Source: Primula veris (Eukaryota > Streptophyta > Magnoliopsida > Ericales > Primulaceae). Taken from it: a DNA stretch of 64,000 nt. The notes under the pieces are model-generated. The model was given only the letters and a program-made list of their open reading frames with translations, did not search any database and was not told where the DNA came from. Both the position numbers and the translations under genes were made by a program. Every line of letters starts with the position of its first letter. The stretch's first letter is position 1. The stretch covers positions 2,542,001 through 2,606,000 of the forward strand of contig OY821751.1 in assembly GCA_963682055.1 (NCBI GenBank). Direction: 5' to 3'. Shown here piece after piece: positions 34,548 to 46,450 of this stretch.

Positions 34548-34709
34548 CTGGCTGGGAAGCAGCGTACCTGACTCTGAGTCAGAATGATTCAGAATTCACA
34601 GCCATTGGATATTGCTACATTACATTTCATATTTTAACTGTAGCAATATCCAATTGTTGTGGATTCTGAGTCACCTTGACTCAGAGTCAGGTACACTGCA
34701 TCCGGCTAG
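34548..34709. repeat. long inverted repeat (foldback hairpin)
   Basis: The left arm 34548-34619 and right arm 34639-34709 are reverse complements over about 70 bases with few mismatches (left: gtacctgactctgagtca, ccattggatattgctaca; right: tgtagcaatatccaattg, tgactcagagtcaggtac), with a loop of about 19 bases. It is most simply a very short foldback MITE. If transcribed, it would fold into a hairpin like those that feed small-RNA pathways. No coding potential. Confidence 0.85.
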
Positions 34710-35253
34710 TTGATAGTTCCATTTATGAGCTCGTACTAGTAAATTAAAACATAAAAAATAGTCAAACATCAAAATAACAATTTATAATTGTTACCTGAAG
34801 GAAAAAAATATATAACAATTTATAATTATTCGTCGATATAGCAACAAAAATTATAAGGAGAGACTTTTCTTCTAACAAGAAAGATTCAAGAAATAAACCT
34901 TCCTATTAAAAAAAAAAAAAAACAATTCATTATTGTGTAATGGTCTAACCATCTAAGTATTTTTTTTTTAATCACCACCGTAACATTATTATCATTAATC
35001 AAAATAACAAGCTTATATAAGAATCACTGCCTATGAAACAAGATTCAAAAGACTAGAAAAATAAAAATACAGAAAGACGACCATTTTCAAATCCTTCCAT
35101 CTGGATAGTCAGAAACGTAAAAACCAGAAAAGCACAAATGACTGCCTATGGTCTAAGTATTCTTGTTCATCCCTCTATGGTTACAATCGTTAATTAACAA
35201 ATTAAACATACTGTGATGAAAGATACAATTTATTAGAATGCTTATATGTAGAC
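34710..35253. other. AT-rich intergenic DNA
   Basis: Nothing recognisable apart from A and T runs. Confidence 0.5.
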
Positions 35254-35261
35254 TATGTAAT

Positions 35262-35721
35262 CAGGGGCGGATCCATGGGATGGCTGGGGTGGCCATAACC
35301 ATCCTGACGGCGATTTTCAATTTTATTTTTATTTTTTTTATATATGTAATTTAAATTTTTCTAAAATATATATATTAATGGTCTCCCTAATTAAATAAAA
35401 TATGTATTGGTATAGTAGTAAAATTGGCTATAAAGTAGTGAAAGGTTAGGAGTTCAAATCATGTTAGCTATTTTTTTCTAAAACTTTCTGTTTTTTACCT
35501 TGAAATTACCAAATTTCGTAAATGACCATTCTATTTTTCCAAACAAGATTATTAAAAAAAATTATTTTATTGCACAATTCCGTTTGTCTTAACTTCGTAT
35601 TTATTTTATGTTATGTTAAACATAGGAAAAAAATTGTATCAGACTTTATTTATTTTATCTTCTATTCGACATATTTTTTACACTATCGTCCAAAAAAACA
35701 AACATCCTGATCCCGGCCCGG
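35262..35721. mobile_element. hAT-type element, 460 bp
   Basis: Begins CAGGGGCGGATCCA; the right end reversed reads ccgggccgggatcagg, an imperfect partner. The octamer TATGTAAT flanks both sides exactly (35254-35261, 35722-35729), the hAT signature. The interior contains ggagttcaaatcatg, similar to an RNA polymerase III B box, but no tRNA fold. Confidence 0.7.
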
Positions 35722-35729
35722 TATGTAAT

Positions 35730-36786
35730 GCAAATAAAAACGGCAACACGTCTAAAAGCAATCACACAAACAAGACATACATGTGTAATCTAATTTACAT
35801 CCATAATTACAAAAAACAGGAAGTGCTTATAACTTGAGTTTGGTTTTTCTTCACCTTTTCCTTTTACATGCATGGATATATATATATATACTAGCATGGC
35901 GTGATTTGTGAAACAGTGTTATGGAATAAAATTATATAAATATATACTAAATTTATATATATTAAATATTAAGATTTAGTGTCAATTACATGTTTGTAGA
36001 GAATAATTTCATCATACCTTGTGTGAGATAATAGAAAAAAAGAAAGAAAGAGATAGAATATGTGAGAAAGACGGTAACCGTGAAAGAGTCATTGTTTTTA
36101 TTTTAACAGTTTATTTTATATCAGTTTTTTATTTGTAATTTTTTAAACTATCAATACTATTTTGCAAATATTTGTTTCAATGTCTCATAAGAGCTCTAGA
36201 CATAAACTAATAACTAGAGAAAGAGCCCACGCGATGCGAGTGTGTATTGCGTGGATCAGTGTAAGTAATATATGTATCACATTCAATAATTGAAAAAAAA
36301 AAACTTATAGAATCACATTAAGAGAAAATCGGATTGAGATCCTTAGTAACCTCTTTTCCTAGAAAGTATTAAGAGAGAATGAATCAAGAATGAGAATGAT
36401 TACTTTTAAGTTTTTAACATAAGCTATGTGGGGTGGTTATCAAACAGTTTTAAAAAATTTGAAATTTAAAAAGTCAAGGTTTATTTTGTAAATTTATTAA
36501 TTTAAGGGTTTTAAGTAAATATTTGTTTGAAGATCTTATAAGGGCTCTACACATAAACTATTAATATAGATATATATAAATAAATAAAATTATAAAACTC
36601 ACGCATAAATCTATATAATTGGATTGTTTTAATTTTACGCGTTAGTTACTGTTCCTGCAAACAGTATAATAGCTTCACATGCTACTACCCATGCAAATTT
36701 GTAATCTACTCCATGAGTAATTACTTTCCTTAACCCTAAACCATAATAAAATCACTCCCACATTGCAAAAATAAAATATAAAAACA
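35730..36786. other. intergenic DNA downstream of the WD40 gene
   Basis: AT-rich; two related pieces (about 36170-36200 and 36520-36560: tgtttcaa...tcataagagctctagacataaac against tgtttgaagatcttataagggctctacacataaac) show a local duplication. The 3' UTR of the minus-strand WD40 gene should lie near 36640-36786. No other gene. Confidence 0.5.
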
Positions 36787-38112
36787 TCAATGCGCTATGG
36801 CTAGTGCATTTTCCAGATTCGGCATATAAGGCGTTACTCGCCATATCTTGACCGACTTATCGAGGCTACCACTATACACAATCCACACCTTTTGACTCTC
36901 CGTCGACTTCTTATCCTCTTCGACCGCCAAGCATTTAACAGGCCCCATATGCCCTGTCAATACGACCATCCATGTATGCAGCCCCTCTCTTTCTTTCCTC
37001 CATACACAAATTTTTGTATCGGCGGATCCACTCATAACCAACTCACCAGCGGTTGCTAAGCACAAAACCGCAAGCTTATGACCCCTTAAACAGCCACTTG
37101 GCGTATGAAGCTTATCCCGCTCCCAAAAAGTAACTACACCATCCGATGAGCCACAATACAAAACTGAAGCCATTGGATTAACCGCTAGCGCTGTTATTGC
37201 ACAATCTTGCTTTAATAAGATTTGTGAAAAAAAATGTTTAGTTCCTTTTCCTTGCATTTCCCGACGCCATATTTTCACAGTCCCATCCGCTGATCCCGTG
37301 AAAACAAGCCCGTCAAATCCTGATACTATTGTATTAACCGCATCATCATGAACTTTAATAGACTCTAAACATTTAGAACTTGACACCTGCCAGACTTTTA
37401 TTGTTTTGTCCCAAGAAGCGGAATAAAGTATTTGCTTATCCTCGCTTAAACTTAGGCACGAGATAGCATCGAAATGTCTGATCCAAACAGCATTTTTATT
37501 CCTTCTCACTTCCACATAATTATTCGGGTTCATCGAGCTTTTTATAAACGCTTTAAAGGTTGGTAACGCCCCCACCCTTTTATGTACGCTTGGATTTTTA
37601 CGAGAGACTTTCCATATACGTATTTTCCCATCTTGGTGACCCGTAAAAATCCTTTCCCCCGAGATTATGATAGCCTTAACCAACCCACTATTCGATTTAA
37701 ACCCAGAGAATTCTTTTTGATTTTTCCATACACGAATATTCTTGCTATCGGAACCTGTATATAATAACTCCCCGGACGTTGCTAATGAATATACATGACC
37801 CTCCTCACGTACAAGCGAACCCATTAGACCCGTATATGAATCTTTATCATCAGGTCTAACAACGTGAGATGACCATGGGGATTTCGATAGGGGTGATGTG
37901 GCGGATGAAAAAGGCGGAAACTGGGCCTCCCATGTAGGCTCATTATTAGTCGGGCTATTATTTGGGGTTGATGATTCGGACATGTTGCTAAAAGGAAATG
38001 AAACCTCGTCGGGATCATCTTTGCTAGATTGTAACATGTTGCTGAACTTTTTACGGTTCGATGATGTGGCATTCGCCGAAGTTTCTATTGCCATTTTGGC
38101 CTTGCTTTGCAT
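36787..38112 (-). CDS. WD40 repeat protein, JINGUBANG-like
   Basis: A single uninterrupted exon of 441 codons. Residues 1-95 are polar and Ser/Asn/Pro-rich (a likely disordered N terminus); from about 104 on come seven WD40 repeats, each ending in a W-box such as IRVWK, IRIWK, IKVWQ, VKIWR, VTFWE, ICVWR and VKIWR, which should form one seven-bladed propeller. Intronless structure, length and the [19 protein letters not shown] start of blade 1 fit the plant JINGUBANG-like family. In Arabidopsis JINGUBANG restrains pollen germination in wet conditions; other members are poorly known. WD40 propellers act as protein-binding platforms. The first ATG was used; a second one at codon 7 is possible. 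No lesion is seen. Confidence 0.9.
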   Translation of the reverse strand: MQSKAKMAIETSANATSSNRKKFSNMLQSSKDDPDEVSFPFSNMSESSTPNNSPTNNEPTWEAQFPPFSSATSPLSKSPWSSHVVRPDDKDSYTGLMGSLVREEGHVYSLATSGELLYTGSDSKNIRVWKNQKEFSGFKSNSGLVKAIIISGERIFTGHQDGKIRIWKVSRKNPSVHKRVGALPTFKAFIKSSMNPNNYVEVRRNKNAVWIRHFDAISCLSLSEDKQILYSASWDKTIKVWQVSSSKCLESIKVHDDAVNTIVSGFDGLVFTGSADGTVKIWRREMQGKGTKHFFSQILLKQDCAITALAVNPMASVLYCGSSDGVVTFWERDKLHTPSGCLRGHKLAVLCLATAGELVMSGSADTKICVWRKEREGLHTWMVVLTGHMGPVKCLAVEEDKKSTESQKVWIVYSGSLDKSVKIWRVTPYMPNLENALAIAH

Positions 38113-39260
38113 TGGATTCTTCTTTGTATATGGTTAAAAAAAAATTGAAAAGAAGAATAAAGAGGAAAACCAAATATGAAGAAAGCCGAAAGTGAATTGG
38201 GTTTAATAAAGTATTAAAAGTTTGAATTATGTTTTGCATGACTAGCAAGGCAGAACTTATACACAAAGCATACAAAAATTCATTAAAAAAAAAAAACTGA
38301 TATGTCAATATCGTATCAGTTTAAGCCTAATTTTCAATATAAAAAAAAATCGTATCAGTTATATAACCAAAAGGTTTGTACCTTTTAATTCTTCATACAT
38401 CATTACAGTACCATCATATCAATTTTGGTTTAAAATCTTTGTCTAATTTGTATATGTTTGTCAAACAATATGGGTGGGATGTTTATTTTTCTAATTTTTA
38501 ATATGGTTACCAAAAAAAATGTGTGAATCTGGACAATTCGACAGACTTTTTATCCTTGTTTATAGGAGACGGTTGACATTTTGTTACGTCCATATATTAC
38601 ATTTTGGCTACTGGTTTTAAGCTTTTTTTAATATTCGAGTGGTAATTATATTTCGCAAAATGAGTGTCAAGTTTGACCATTAATATTACAGTTGGCTCGA
38701 GCCCATTCTATAACGCTGATGGGAACAAATTTTCTCAAGTTTCTATCGCATGTTTTTATATTTATTCGTAATTTTATTTTGATTTTATTTTAAATCTTCG
38801 TATTATTTTATTTTTAAAGTATTTGTTCAAAAAAATCTATAAAATTTGATATTTTATGTATTTTTTATTTTTAATTGTTTGTTTGACAATTTATAAGCTG
38901 GTGATATTAATAAATACCAAAAAATATACAAAATATCAAATTTTACAGTTTTTTTTAAACAAACACTTTAAGAATAAATTATTACCTTGATTTACATTAA
39001 AAAATCGATTATTTTTTTTTTTACAAATACACCCGATAAACTTACCAAAATCTGATGATACGAAATTAAGAAAATTTAAACCCCACGCTGATGGACAGCA
39101 TATATAAGCAACAAGCTTTTAATAATTGGAATATAGAGTGGTAATTTGTATTTAATTGTTTCATTTACGGTGATGATGTTTATTATTCGGGTTATTCATA
39201 ACTTTGAGAAACCAAGTCAGTGACATGTCACCAATTTTAGAGACTTGGTTTCGGTACTTG

Positions 39261-39440
39261 CATTAAAAAAAAATACTCAAATAGCGACGGGATTAGTGAC
39301 GGTATTTTTTATTACGAGCTTATTAGCGACGGTTTTTGTGACGGCTTTGTGACAGTTTAGTCAATGTGATAGTTTTTTAAATTAGCGACAGGCTTGTGAC
39401 AGCTTTTGACTCTCACTAAATCAAATATTATTTTGTAGCG
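39261..39440 (+). mobile_element. CACTA-ended MITE, copy D
   Basis: Full interior of the family (gcgacgggattagtgacgg, gcgacggtttttgtgacggc) with a decayed left end (catta) and right end ttttgtagcg. Same orientation as copies A-C. Confidence 0.75.
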
Positions 39441-40019
39441 TCGGTAGGGCATTTATTATACCATTATAATGGTTCGAGTTTTGCTCTTATATACAAGTGA
39501 AAACCAACCTGATTTTTCCTCATACCACTTTCATAAAAGATCTAATAGTGTTTAGTTCTTGTTCCTATGTTTGTTGTTTACTTTGTATAATTGTATCATG
39601 ATCGTTGTTTGTTGTTTTTGTTGTCCCTAATTCGTATAATTGTATCATGTTCATTTTTTTCTCATAACTATCTCCCATATTCAACTTATAATAGCCATAT
39701 TCAACATGGCATGGCCTTAATTGACCACATCTGATAAACGTCGTCGTTGGACTTATGGATATGTAGAAGATTCGAGTATAGTTATCGGGAAACTCGTTTC
39801 CTCTCTTTTTAAAAACAATATTTTTGTTTTTCGGTTCCGTTTCCAGTTTCTATTATTTTACGTGTAAATCTTAAGTAAATAAATAAAAACGTTGCAAGTT
39901 TTCACATTTGGGTTCCGGCTTTTGTTTTCCTTCCCGACAACTATGGAGTCATCTTGCAGAGGGCATTAGTGAGGCTTTTGTCTGTTTTCATAAATGTACA
40001 AATTACGTTGTTACTAGCT

Positions 40020-40214
40020 CACTGCAAATTAATGTTTGATTTAATGAGAGTCAAAAAACTGTCACAAGTCTGTCATTAATTTAAAAAGTTGTGGCAAATC
40101 TGTCGCAAATTGACTAAAGTGTCACAAAAACGTCACAAAAACCGTCGCTAATAAACTCGTAACAAAAAATACCGTCATTAATTCCGTCGATAATTTGGTA
40201 TTTTTTTTGTGGTG
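40020..40214 (-). mobile_element. CACTA-ended MITE, copy E
   Basis: Reverse orientation: starts cactgcaaattaatg and ends ttttttttgtggtg. It lies 580 bp from copy D and inverted to it, so together they could pair as a large hairpin. Confidence 0.75.
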
Positions 40215-41244
40215 TCAATGTAGCAAAATGTCCAATTGTCCTTATTGCCATAGATAGGTCTGGCAGAACATTTGACGTGCCATGTTGGTGGATGAAATGT
40301 AACACATGCAACAATACCTTCTAGTTACATTTTGCAACTTATATGTAAATATGTAGTTTTTTTTTTTTTATACTTACTTCCTCTGTTTCAAAATATAAGT
40401 CAAATATATTATTTTGAATTGTTACTAAGTCCAAATTTTTAAAATATATAAAAAAAAATTGTGTAATAGTTTACATATTTGCACATATTTCTAGTTTATA
40501 GGAGAATGTACATGAATAAAAATAGGATAAAGAGTGGAAAGAAAATATAAAAATTGTGTAATGATTATGTTTTCTTAATAAAATACACCAACAATCCCAT
40601 CGATCATTAAAGGTTCATGTTTCTCTCCAATATTATTAAAAGTAAACAACTTTTCTTAAGTTTTAATTGTTTGTGGTACAAATTCTGCGTTCAATTCATT
40701 AAAATTTGATTGTTATAATGCAGTTTCTACCATATGTTAGTATTGCTAATGTGTTTGTCTATTGTTGATTATATGAAGACCCGAGTCGTTTCAGAGACGT
40801 TCGATCTAGCAACATGCAAGTAAACAAAGAATGCAAGTTTTCCAATATCATAGAAAATGGGCGGGATTAGTTTGGCAGTTTTGTGTTGTCCATCTTGAAA
40901 CTTTTCTAGCCTACATTCGGTTTCTGACTTATTGTTTCCCTTTTTCGTAAAAGTAGGTTTGCAGTGCATTAGATTGTATTAGAGACTAATTTGTGTTTTA
41001 ACTTCGCTTGTCGAGAGTTAGCTCGGATATCTGAAGTATACGCCAACTAAAGAAGATTAACATGCTCCGAGAACGTACAGTGAACCTGCAATGTCTTTCT
41101 AATAAAATCAAACTCAGATTCGAACATAAATAAAATAACAATGTCTCTCAATTTTAAAATAGTGAAACTACAAATCAAAAATATAATTTATAACATTCAT
41201 GTAATCGTTAACCAGGGTACAAAATCTCGCCCTAACAAAACCAA

Positions 41245-41577
41245 TCAATGATACCTTTGCCTCAAACACCACCAAATTGGTGTCGTAAGCCATAAACCGG
41301 CCCAGTCCTTGGCAAGTTCTCGAAAGGTACGAGGCCAAACACTACTTTCCTTGTGCATGCTAAACACACCCCAGTCGTCAACACCATCACGTACATCTAA
41401 ATATTTACTCATATAGTCCCATTTGTTCATCCGATTGGTATAACTGTTGTTGTTGTTCTCCAATGCAGCATCACTTGGTTCCTTTGCGTGAAAGGATCTT
41501 GAACATGACCCCCCCCAAAAATATGACTCTCTCCCAAGTTCTCCAACTTTACCCACGCCATTTGAGAAATGTCCAGC
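41245..41577 (-). CDS. unidentified exon, possibly the last exon of an unknown gene
   Basis: An open frame of 110 codons ends at 41245 and starts right after a cag acceptor (41578-41580 on the minus strand). No in-frame ATG lies near its 5' end, so it would be a 3' exon. The C-terminal part is rich in tryptophan and looks non-random (KESSVWPRTFRELAKDWAGL, then LTTPIWWCLRQRYH). I do not recognise the family. A run of nine Gs in its coding strand (near 41511-41518) is a weak point for the frame. The upstream exon was not found in the 200 bp before the calmodulin-like gene, so it may be a fragment. Confidence 0.35.
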   Translation of the reverse strand, partial: AGHFSNGVGKVGELGRESYFWGGSCSRSFHAKEPSDAALENNNNSYTNRMNKWDYMSKYLDVRDGVDDWGVFSMHKESSVWPRTFRELAKDWAGLWLTTPIWWCLRQRYH

Positions 41578-41783
41578 CTGTACATTTTGTCCACATTATG
41601 TAGTACATAGTTTTATTACAGAAAAAGGAGACAATCCACAAGGACCACAATGAAATGTAAAAGACAAAACAAGACATTTCAAGGTACAACTTATTATCAC
41701 AAGAAACATTAGGAGCAACACTTTTCTAATAAGAACTATATTAGGGACAAGATAACATGTTCATGCACGACCACGATTTTGTT

Positions 41784-42301
41784 CTAGTAGATTTTTGATG
41801 TTTTTGTCATCATTGTCATAAACTCGTTTGTATCAATAAGCCCGTCGCCGTCCAAATCAACTCCTTTCACCATTTTTTGACAAGTTTTTAAGCTACAACG
41901 CTCCCCTAGCTTCCTCATCACCGCCATCAACTCCTCCGGACTTATTTTTCCATTTCCGTCCAAATCATAAGTGCGAAAAGCATCTATAATATCGTCTCTC
42001 TCCCCCTCTCCTCCAATGTTTTGCACTTCCATGAACTCGTTGAAGTCGATAAATCCATCTTTATCCGTGTCCATAATTTGAAAGGCTTTTTCGACATTCA
42101 CTTTGCCTAAAGCTCTTGTTGCCAGCTTGTATTCTTCTCTTGAGATTTTTCCGTCCTTGTTCGAATCAAATTGTTTAAAACCTTTCTCATTTCCTCAAAA
42201 TTCGGATTCCAAGCTCTTTTGCTTACCTTGTGGTTGCTCAAGTGAGGTTGTTTAAAAGAAGATGCTTGAGAATTTTGACATTTGAAACTAAAAAATCCCA
42301 T
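41784..42301 (-). pseudogene. calmodulin-like EF-hand protein (CML) with a one-base frameshift
   Basis: Intronless. The first 64-codon frame (42301-42107) starts MGFFSFKCQNSQ and leaves the EF-hand frame near 42177-42180, where a T run on the coding strand is one base short. The downstream frame (to 41784) carries three complete EF-hand loops: DTDKDGFIDFNE, DLDGNGKISPEE and DLDGDGLIDTNE; the first loop (DSNKDGKISREE) is present only in the shifted frame. The four-loop layout and roughly 170-residue size are those of plant CML calcium sensors. Either a true pseudogene or a base missed in a homopolymer during sequencing; the intact remainder favours a very recent event or an error. Confidence 0.8.
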
Positions 42302-42677
42302 TTTTCTAGAGCCTTTTTATATATTGGTGAAAGTACCAAACCTTCGAATGAAAAAGATGACACTAAAAATAAAAACCATCTTCTTAATTTATAGACCTGC
42401 TAAATTCTTATTCCTTATTGATAAAAAGTCGATGAATATCTAGAACAGAATTCGAATTTGAAGTACAATGGGTTTTGTGTACTTTTTTCCTTACTTCATA
42501 GATAAAATTCTAATGTGATAGTGAAAGATTCTAACGTGTTAATCCCACTTCTCATGATTCTAATTCCAACTTTCCAATTCAACTTTCACCAATTCTCATT
42601 AAATAAGGCCAGCTTGTTTAGTTGCAACTTTTCTGCTCTATCTATTTGCTATTTTCTTATAATTAGTTGCAGTTACA
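42302..42677. other. upstream region of the CML gene
   Basis: AT-rich; minus-strand tatataaaaagg (near 42315) could be its TATA box, about 20 bases from the ATG. Nothing else is seen. Confidence 0.4.
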
Positions 42678-42821
42678 GGGTCTGTTTGGTAACAGATTAT
42701 TTTTAGTGAATTTTCGGCTTTTAGATTTTAAAAATCTGTTTGTTTGGCAAGTCAGATTATTTATTTTCTGAAAATCTGATTTTAAGACTGAAAAATATAA
42801 AAAATATGTTACCAAACATAG
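42678..42821. mobile_element. short hAT-like MITE
   Basis: Left end gggtctgtttggtaacag and right end tgttaccaaacata are an inverted pair of the plant GTTTGGTAAC type; interior palindromes around agatttt/aaaatct. A target duplication was not confirmed. Confidence 0.55.
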
Positions 42822-42945
42822 TCATAGTTTCGCTAAAGAACTTGTTAAAGTTGCATATTTTTACTAAAAGTTAGAACCCCAAATAAGAGGTTTATTAGCT
42901 TTTAAGCGTGGAGCAACATTTGCAGGTTTGAAAGGAGATATATTA

Positions 42946-43520
42946 AGGGTGGGCACGGGCGGATTGTGCCATATTGATTTCAACCCTAACTAAACTCGTA
43001 AAATAAATTGCGGGCGGATTGAGGCGGATTGGGTAAATTTAAATTTCAACCTAACCCAACACAATCCAACCTGCAAAAAAATTTACGGATTGGGGCGGGT
43101 TTATTCTTAAATTTTTATTTTGATCATTTATTTTTCATATTTTGCACAATCAGCCTGAGTTTTAAAATAAATTGTATGTTTTAAAAATAAATAAAAATTA
43201 AAACCAATTATAATACAATACGTTTATAACATTTATAATAAGTAAGAAGACTAAAATATAATAATACCAGAAGCTTGTTATCTTTAAATACACATAATGT
43301 ATATATAAATATATAATTTTTAATTTTTTTATATATATAGCGGGTTGAAACGAGTTAGGACGGATTAACCTGCGGTTTAGTAATCACAACCATAACCCAA
43401 CCCGCAACATATATAACGGATTGGAGCGGGGCATATTGATTTTTTTTTGGATAATCAACACGCCCCTACCCACCCCAATCCGTACAGATTGAGTTACGGG
43501 TTGTGTTTACGGATTTTTTA
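42946..43520. repeat. degenerate repeat with cggattg words and inverted ends
   Basis: Left part gggtgggcacgggcggattg, right part gcccctacccaccccaatccg; between them words such as gcgggttgaaacgag and acccaacccgcaac occur in both orientations. Probably an old MITE of the family that also yields ggttcgg blocks. No coding capacity. Confidence 0.45.
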
Positions 43521-43726
43521 GCAGAATATTGGTTCTCTTTCACTTTAGAAGAAAGCAAAATATTCCGTGAAAAGGATTTGTCAATCTACCCAATCCATGA
43601 GTAAAAAAGTAGAGCACAAGTTTGCCAAGTACTTCTCGGTTCGAATCCAACCTTTCACGGTTACTTTTTCACATTATATTCCTCACAAAAACTACTTGCA
43701 TATAATTTTTTGAACCAAACTAACGT

Positions 43727-43918
43727 CACTATAAAATAATATTGATTTTGTGAAACTCAAATTCTATCACAAATTTGTCACAAACTGACTTTTCTGTCAC
43801 AAAACTGTCAAAAATTCACTTTTCTGTCACAAACCCGTCACAAAACCCGTAGCTAATAGGTCCGTCACAAAAAAAACTATCACAATTTTCGTAGTTATTT
43901 GTATTTTTTTTTATAGTG
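43727..43918 (-). mobile_element. CACTA-ended MITE, copy F
   Basis: 192 bp, reverse orientation, cactataaaataatatt to ttttttttatagtg; interior is mostly tgtcacaaa words. Confidence 0.75.
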
Positions 43919-44884
43919 TGCGTAGAAACCGACTTAAAACCTCGTGAAGTCAAATAAGTATATACGATTAATAATTTGAAACATCAAACCGACTTATATT
44001 TTGATCATTGCGCCTTTACGAAATTATGTTCATCATCCTCATGAAGTAATCGATGCCAACTTCTACATCATCGGATAATTGCATTATTACACTAAATTAC
44101 CAAAATAGGGCATATGTAATTACTAACATTCTTAGCACTATTAGTGTTCAATGGGTACAAATAAGCGTACAAAATAATATTTTGTATTCTGAAAGAAGCC
44201 ATAAACTTTGAGATTGTTGTTATTATCATATTGAAAATCAACCTTTAAATTTAATATGTTGATGTGAATTTTTCTAATTAGACATTTTATGAACTAGACC
44301 CACAATTTACGTACAACACAACTCACACACTCCATACGCTAATAAAATACATATTTATCCCTCCAAATATACATAAAATTCTATAATTTGATAAATCAAA
44401 ATATAAATATTCAACATAATAAAAACTCAATCTATTAAAATCCAAATAAAAATATAATAGAACCCTAGTTGATCCGACTCTAAATTTAAATAACAATTAA
44501 AATTTTAAAAAATTGTTAAATCTAAACCCAACACACTATAAACCCAAATAAAAATATATTAGAACCCTAGTTAAGTTTACCCTAAATTTAAATGTTAATT
44601 AAAAATAAATTTTTTTGTTAAATATAGTATTAATAACAATCAAAACACTTGATAAGATGGAAACACATCAACGGGTTGATTTTTTTAGATAGGAAAAATG
44701 TGTTAGAAAAAGCATTTTGTGAGAAAAAGTTTTCAAAGTTAATCCAGAAACGATTTTGTTTTTTTTTTAATTGAAAACACAAAATAGGATTTAAGAGGGT
44801 TGTAAAACGCTTCGACGGATCTGTATGTAAAATTAAAACTTCATGACTTAACTGCATAAAAAGGAAATAGAAATGTTTTATTGG
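43919..44884. other. AT-rich intergenic DNA
   Basis: No gene. Two similar pieces (about 44450-44490 and 44550-44600: aaataaaaatata.tagaaccctagtt) show a short local duplication. Confidence 0.45.
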
Positions 44885-45297
44885 TGGAATTTAAATTACA
44901 TGGACTGAAAATGAAATTTATAGAAACAGCATGACTGAAACAAAATTCCAAAAACTTCAAGACTGAAATGTAAATTATAGAAACTAATGGACTGAAATAT
45001 AAACTACATAAATTACATAAATTATTGGACTGAAATATAAATTACAGAAACTATTGGACTGAAAAGTAAATTACATGAACTATTGGACTGAAATGTAAAT
45101 TACATAAACTACTAAACTTGAAAATAAAGTACACACACTATTGGACTCAAACGTAAATAACTGAAAATAGTTGACTGAAACGTAAATAACTGAAAGTACT
45201 AGACTGAAAAGTAAATAACATAAAGTACTGGACTGGAATGTAAATAACAGAACCTGCATGATTGAAAAACATAAACCGGAAACTGCAGGACTGAAAA
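44885..45297. repeat. minisatellite with a ~29-bp unit
   Basis: About 13 degenerate units of the form ggactgaaatgtaaattacataaactatt in a row. No reading frame is kept, so it is non-coding tandem repeat DNA. Confidence 0.85.
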
Positions 45298-46450
45298 AAA
45301 AATTGAACAGAAAACGAACGAATCTAAACCAGTTAGATAACGTACCGAAGTGAACAGAAAACGTAAATAGAAAAAAACAATGTATGCAACAAAACGAAGT
45401 AAAATAGAGAAGAAAACGGTAAACCGTTTCCCTTTAAATACTATTTGTCAGCCACCTATATATAATGTTTATGAGTGTGTATTTGTCAGCCACCTATTTA
45501 TGCTAGGTGAGAGTAGACTCGTCATAAATACGGGGGTTACGTTTTTCAATTATGACTCACAATTCAGTTACATACGTTATAAAATCTTAAGTATTAACTC
45601 TATAATAAATACAAAGTTTACCATACCACACATTCCGTACAGAACCAGTACCTCGTACCGCCGTATCAAAACCCGCGATCCAAACTTAGACCCAACCCAG
45701 CCCGTGCCGCACACACGTGTGTTTGGATTTGGTACCCAACAATAGATTTAATCAATTAAACTTATAAGAGTAGAAATTGTATATAAACTATTATTTGAGA
45801 CTCTTCCTTTTCAACGTGAGTTAAAACGCCACAAACATTTTCCCAACTTCACACTTGAAAATTACCACTCTCAAGATAGACTTTTAGAAGCCAATTTATA
45901 TTCACACCGTTAACCGGTTTTGCGTGTGTAACATACCGTCTCGAAACTTGTCGTACCTACTTGACAAAACTTACGAGTACGGACTTAAACGTTAAGTGTA
46001 CAACAGCTCAAATTCGGTTCATCAACGTGGCAAAACCGTGTTAAATTCCAACATTAGTTTCGAGTTGAAGTGCAAAGGCTTGTTATAGACTGTACCTACT
46101 ACATAAAGAACCCAGTTGGTTACGAGATTTATAATCCCGGTACTAAAAATCTGATGAGACTAAACACAGATTACAAATTAACCTTTCATTTCTAATACTA
46201 CTGGATATGGGTAGTATATATATACCTTGGATTAGCACTAATATATATATATATATATTTATAGCGTGTAAGTACTAAACGAATATATATATATATATAT
46301 ACCTTGTTCGTAACTCAATTTTACGGTTGGAAAAAATTACAAAGCCTGTAAACAGATAAACCAAGCACACATTTATCCATTTATCCATTTATCCTCTCTC
46401 TCTCTTTCTCTCTCTAATCATGTATATATATATCTCTATTTAGCTCAACA
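45298..46450. other. upstream region of the VPS13-like gene
   Basis: Contains (AT)n runs near 46240-46260 and 46284-46302, but no coding sequence that I can support. Confidence 0.5.
46393..46415 (+). promoter_or_regulatory. CT-rich leader (Y patch) of the VPS13-like gene
   Basis: A run of CT repeats about 40-60 bases before the ATG, typical of plant core promoters and 5' leaders. Confidence 0.4.

Larger units (their letters stand above)
38113..41244. other. intergenic DNA between the WD40 gene and the next exon
   Basis: Holds the promoter of the WD40 gene (near 38113-38400), two CACTA-ended MITEs in opposite orientation, a Stowaway-like remnant starting near 40373 (tacttcctctgtttcaaaatataag), and AT-rich DNA. 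I see no further gene. Confidence 0.5.

Noticed and set aside
43600..43680. Possible tRNA or SINE: ggttcgaatcc resembles a B box
   Set aside because: No matching A box, acceptor stem or cloverleaf could be drawn around it; similarly for ggagttcaaatc near 35450.
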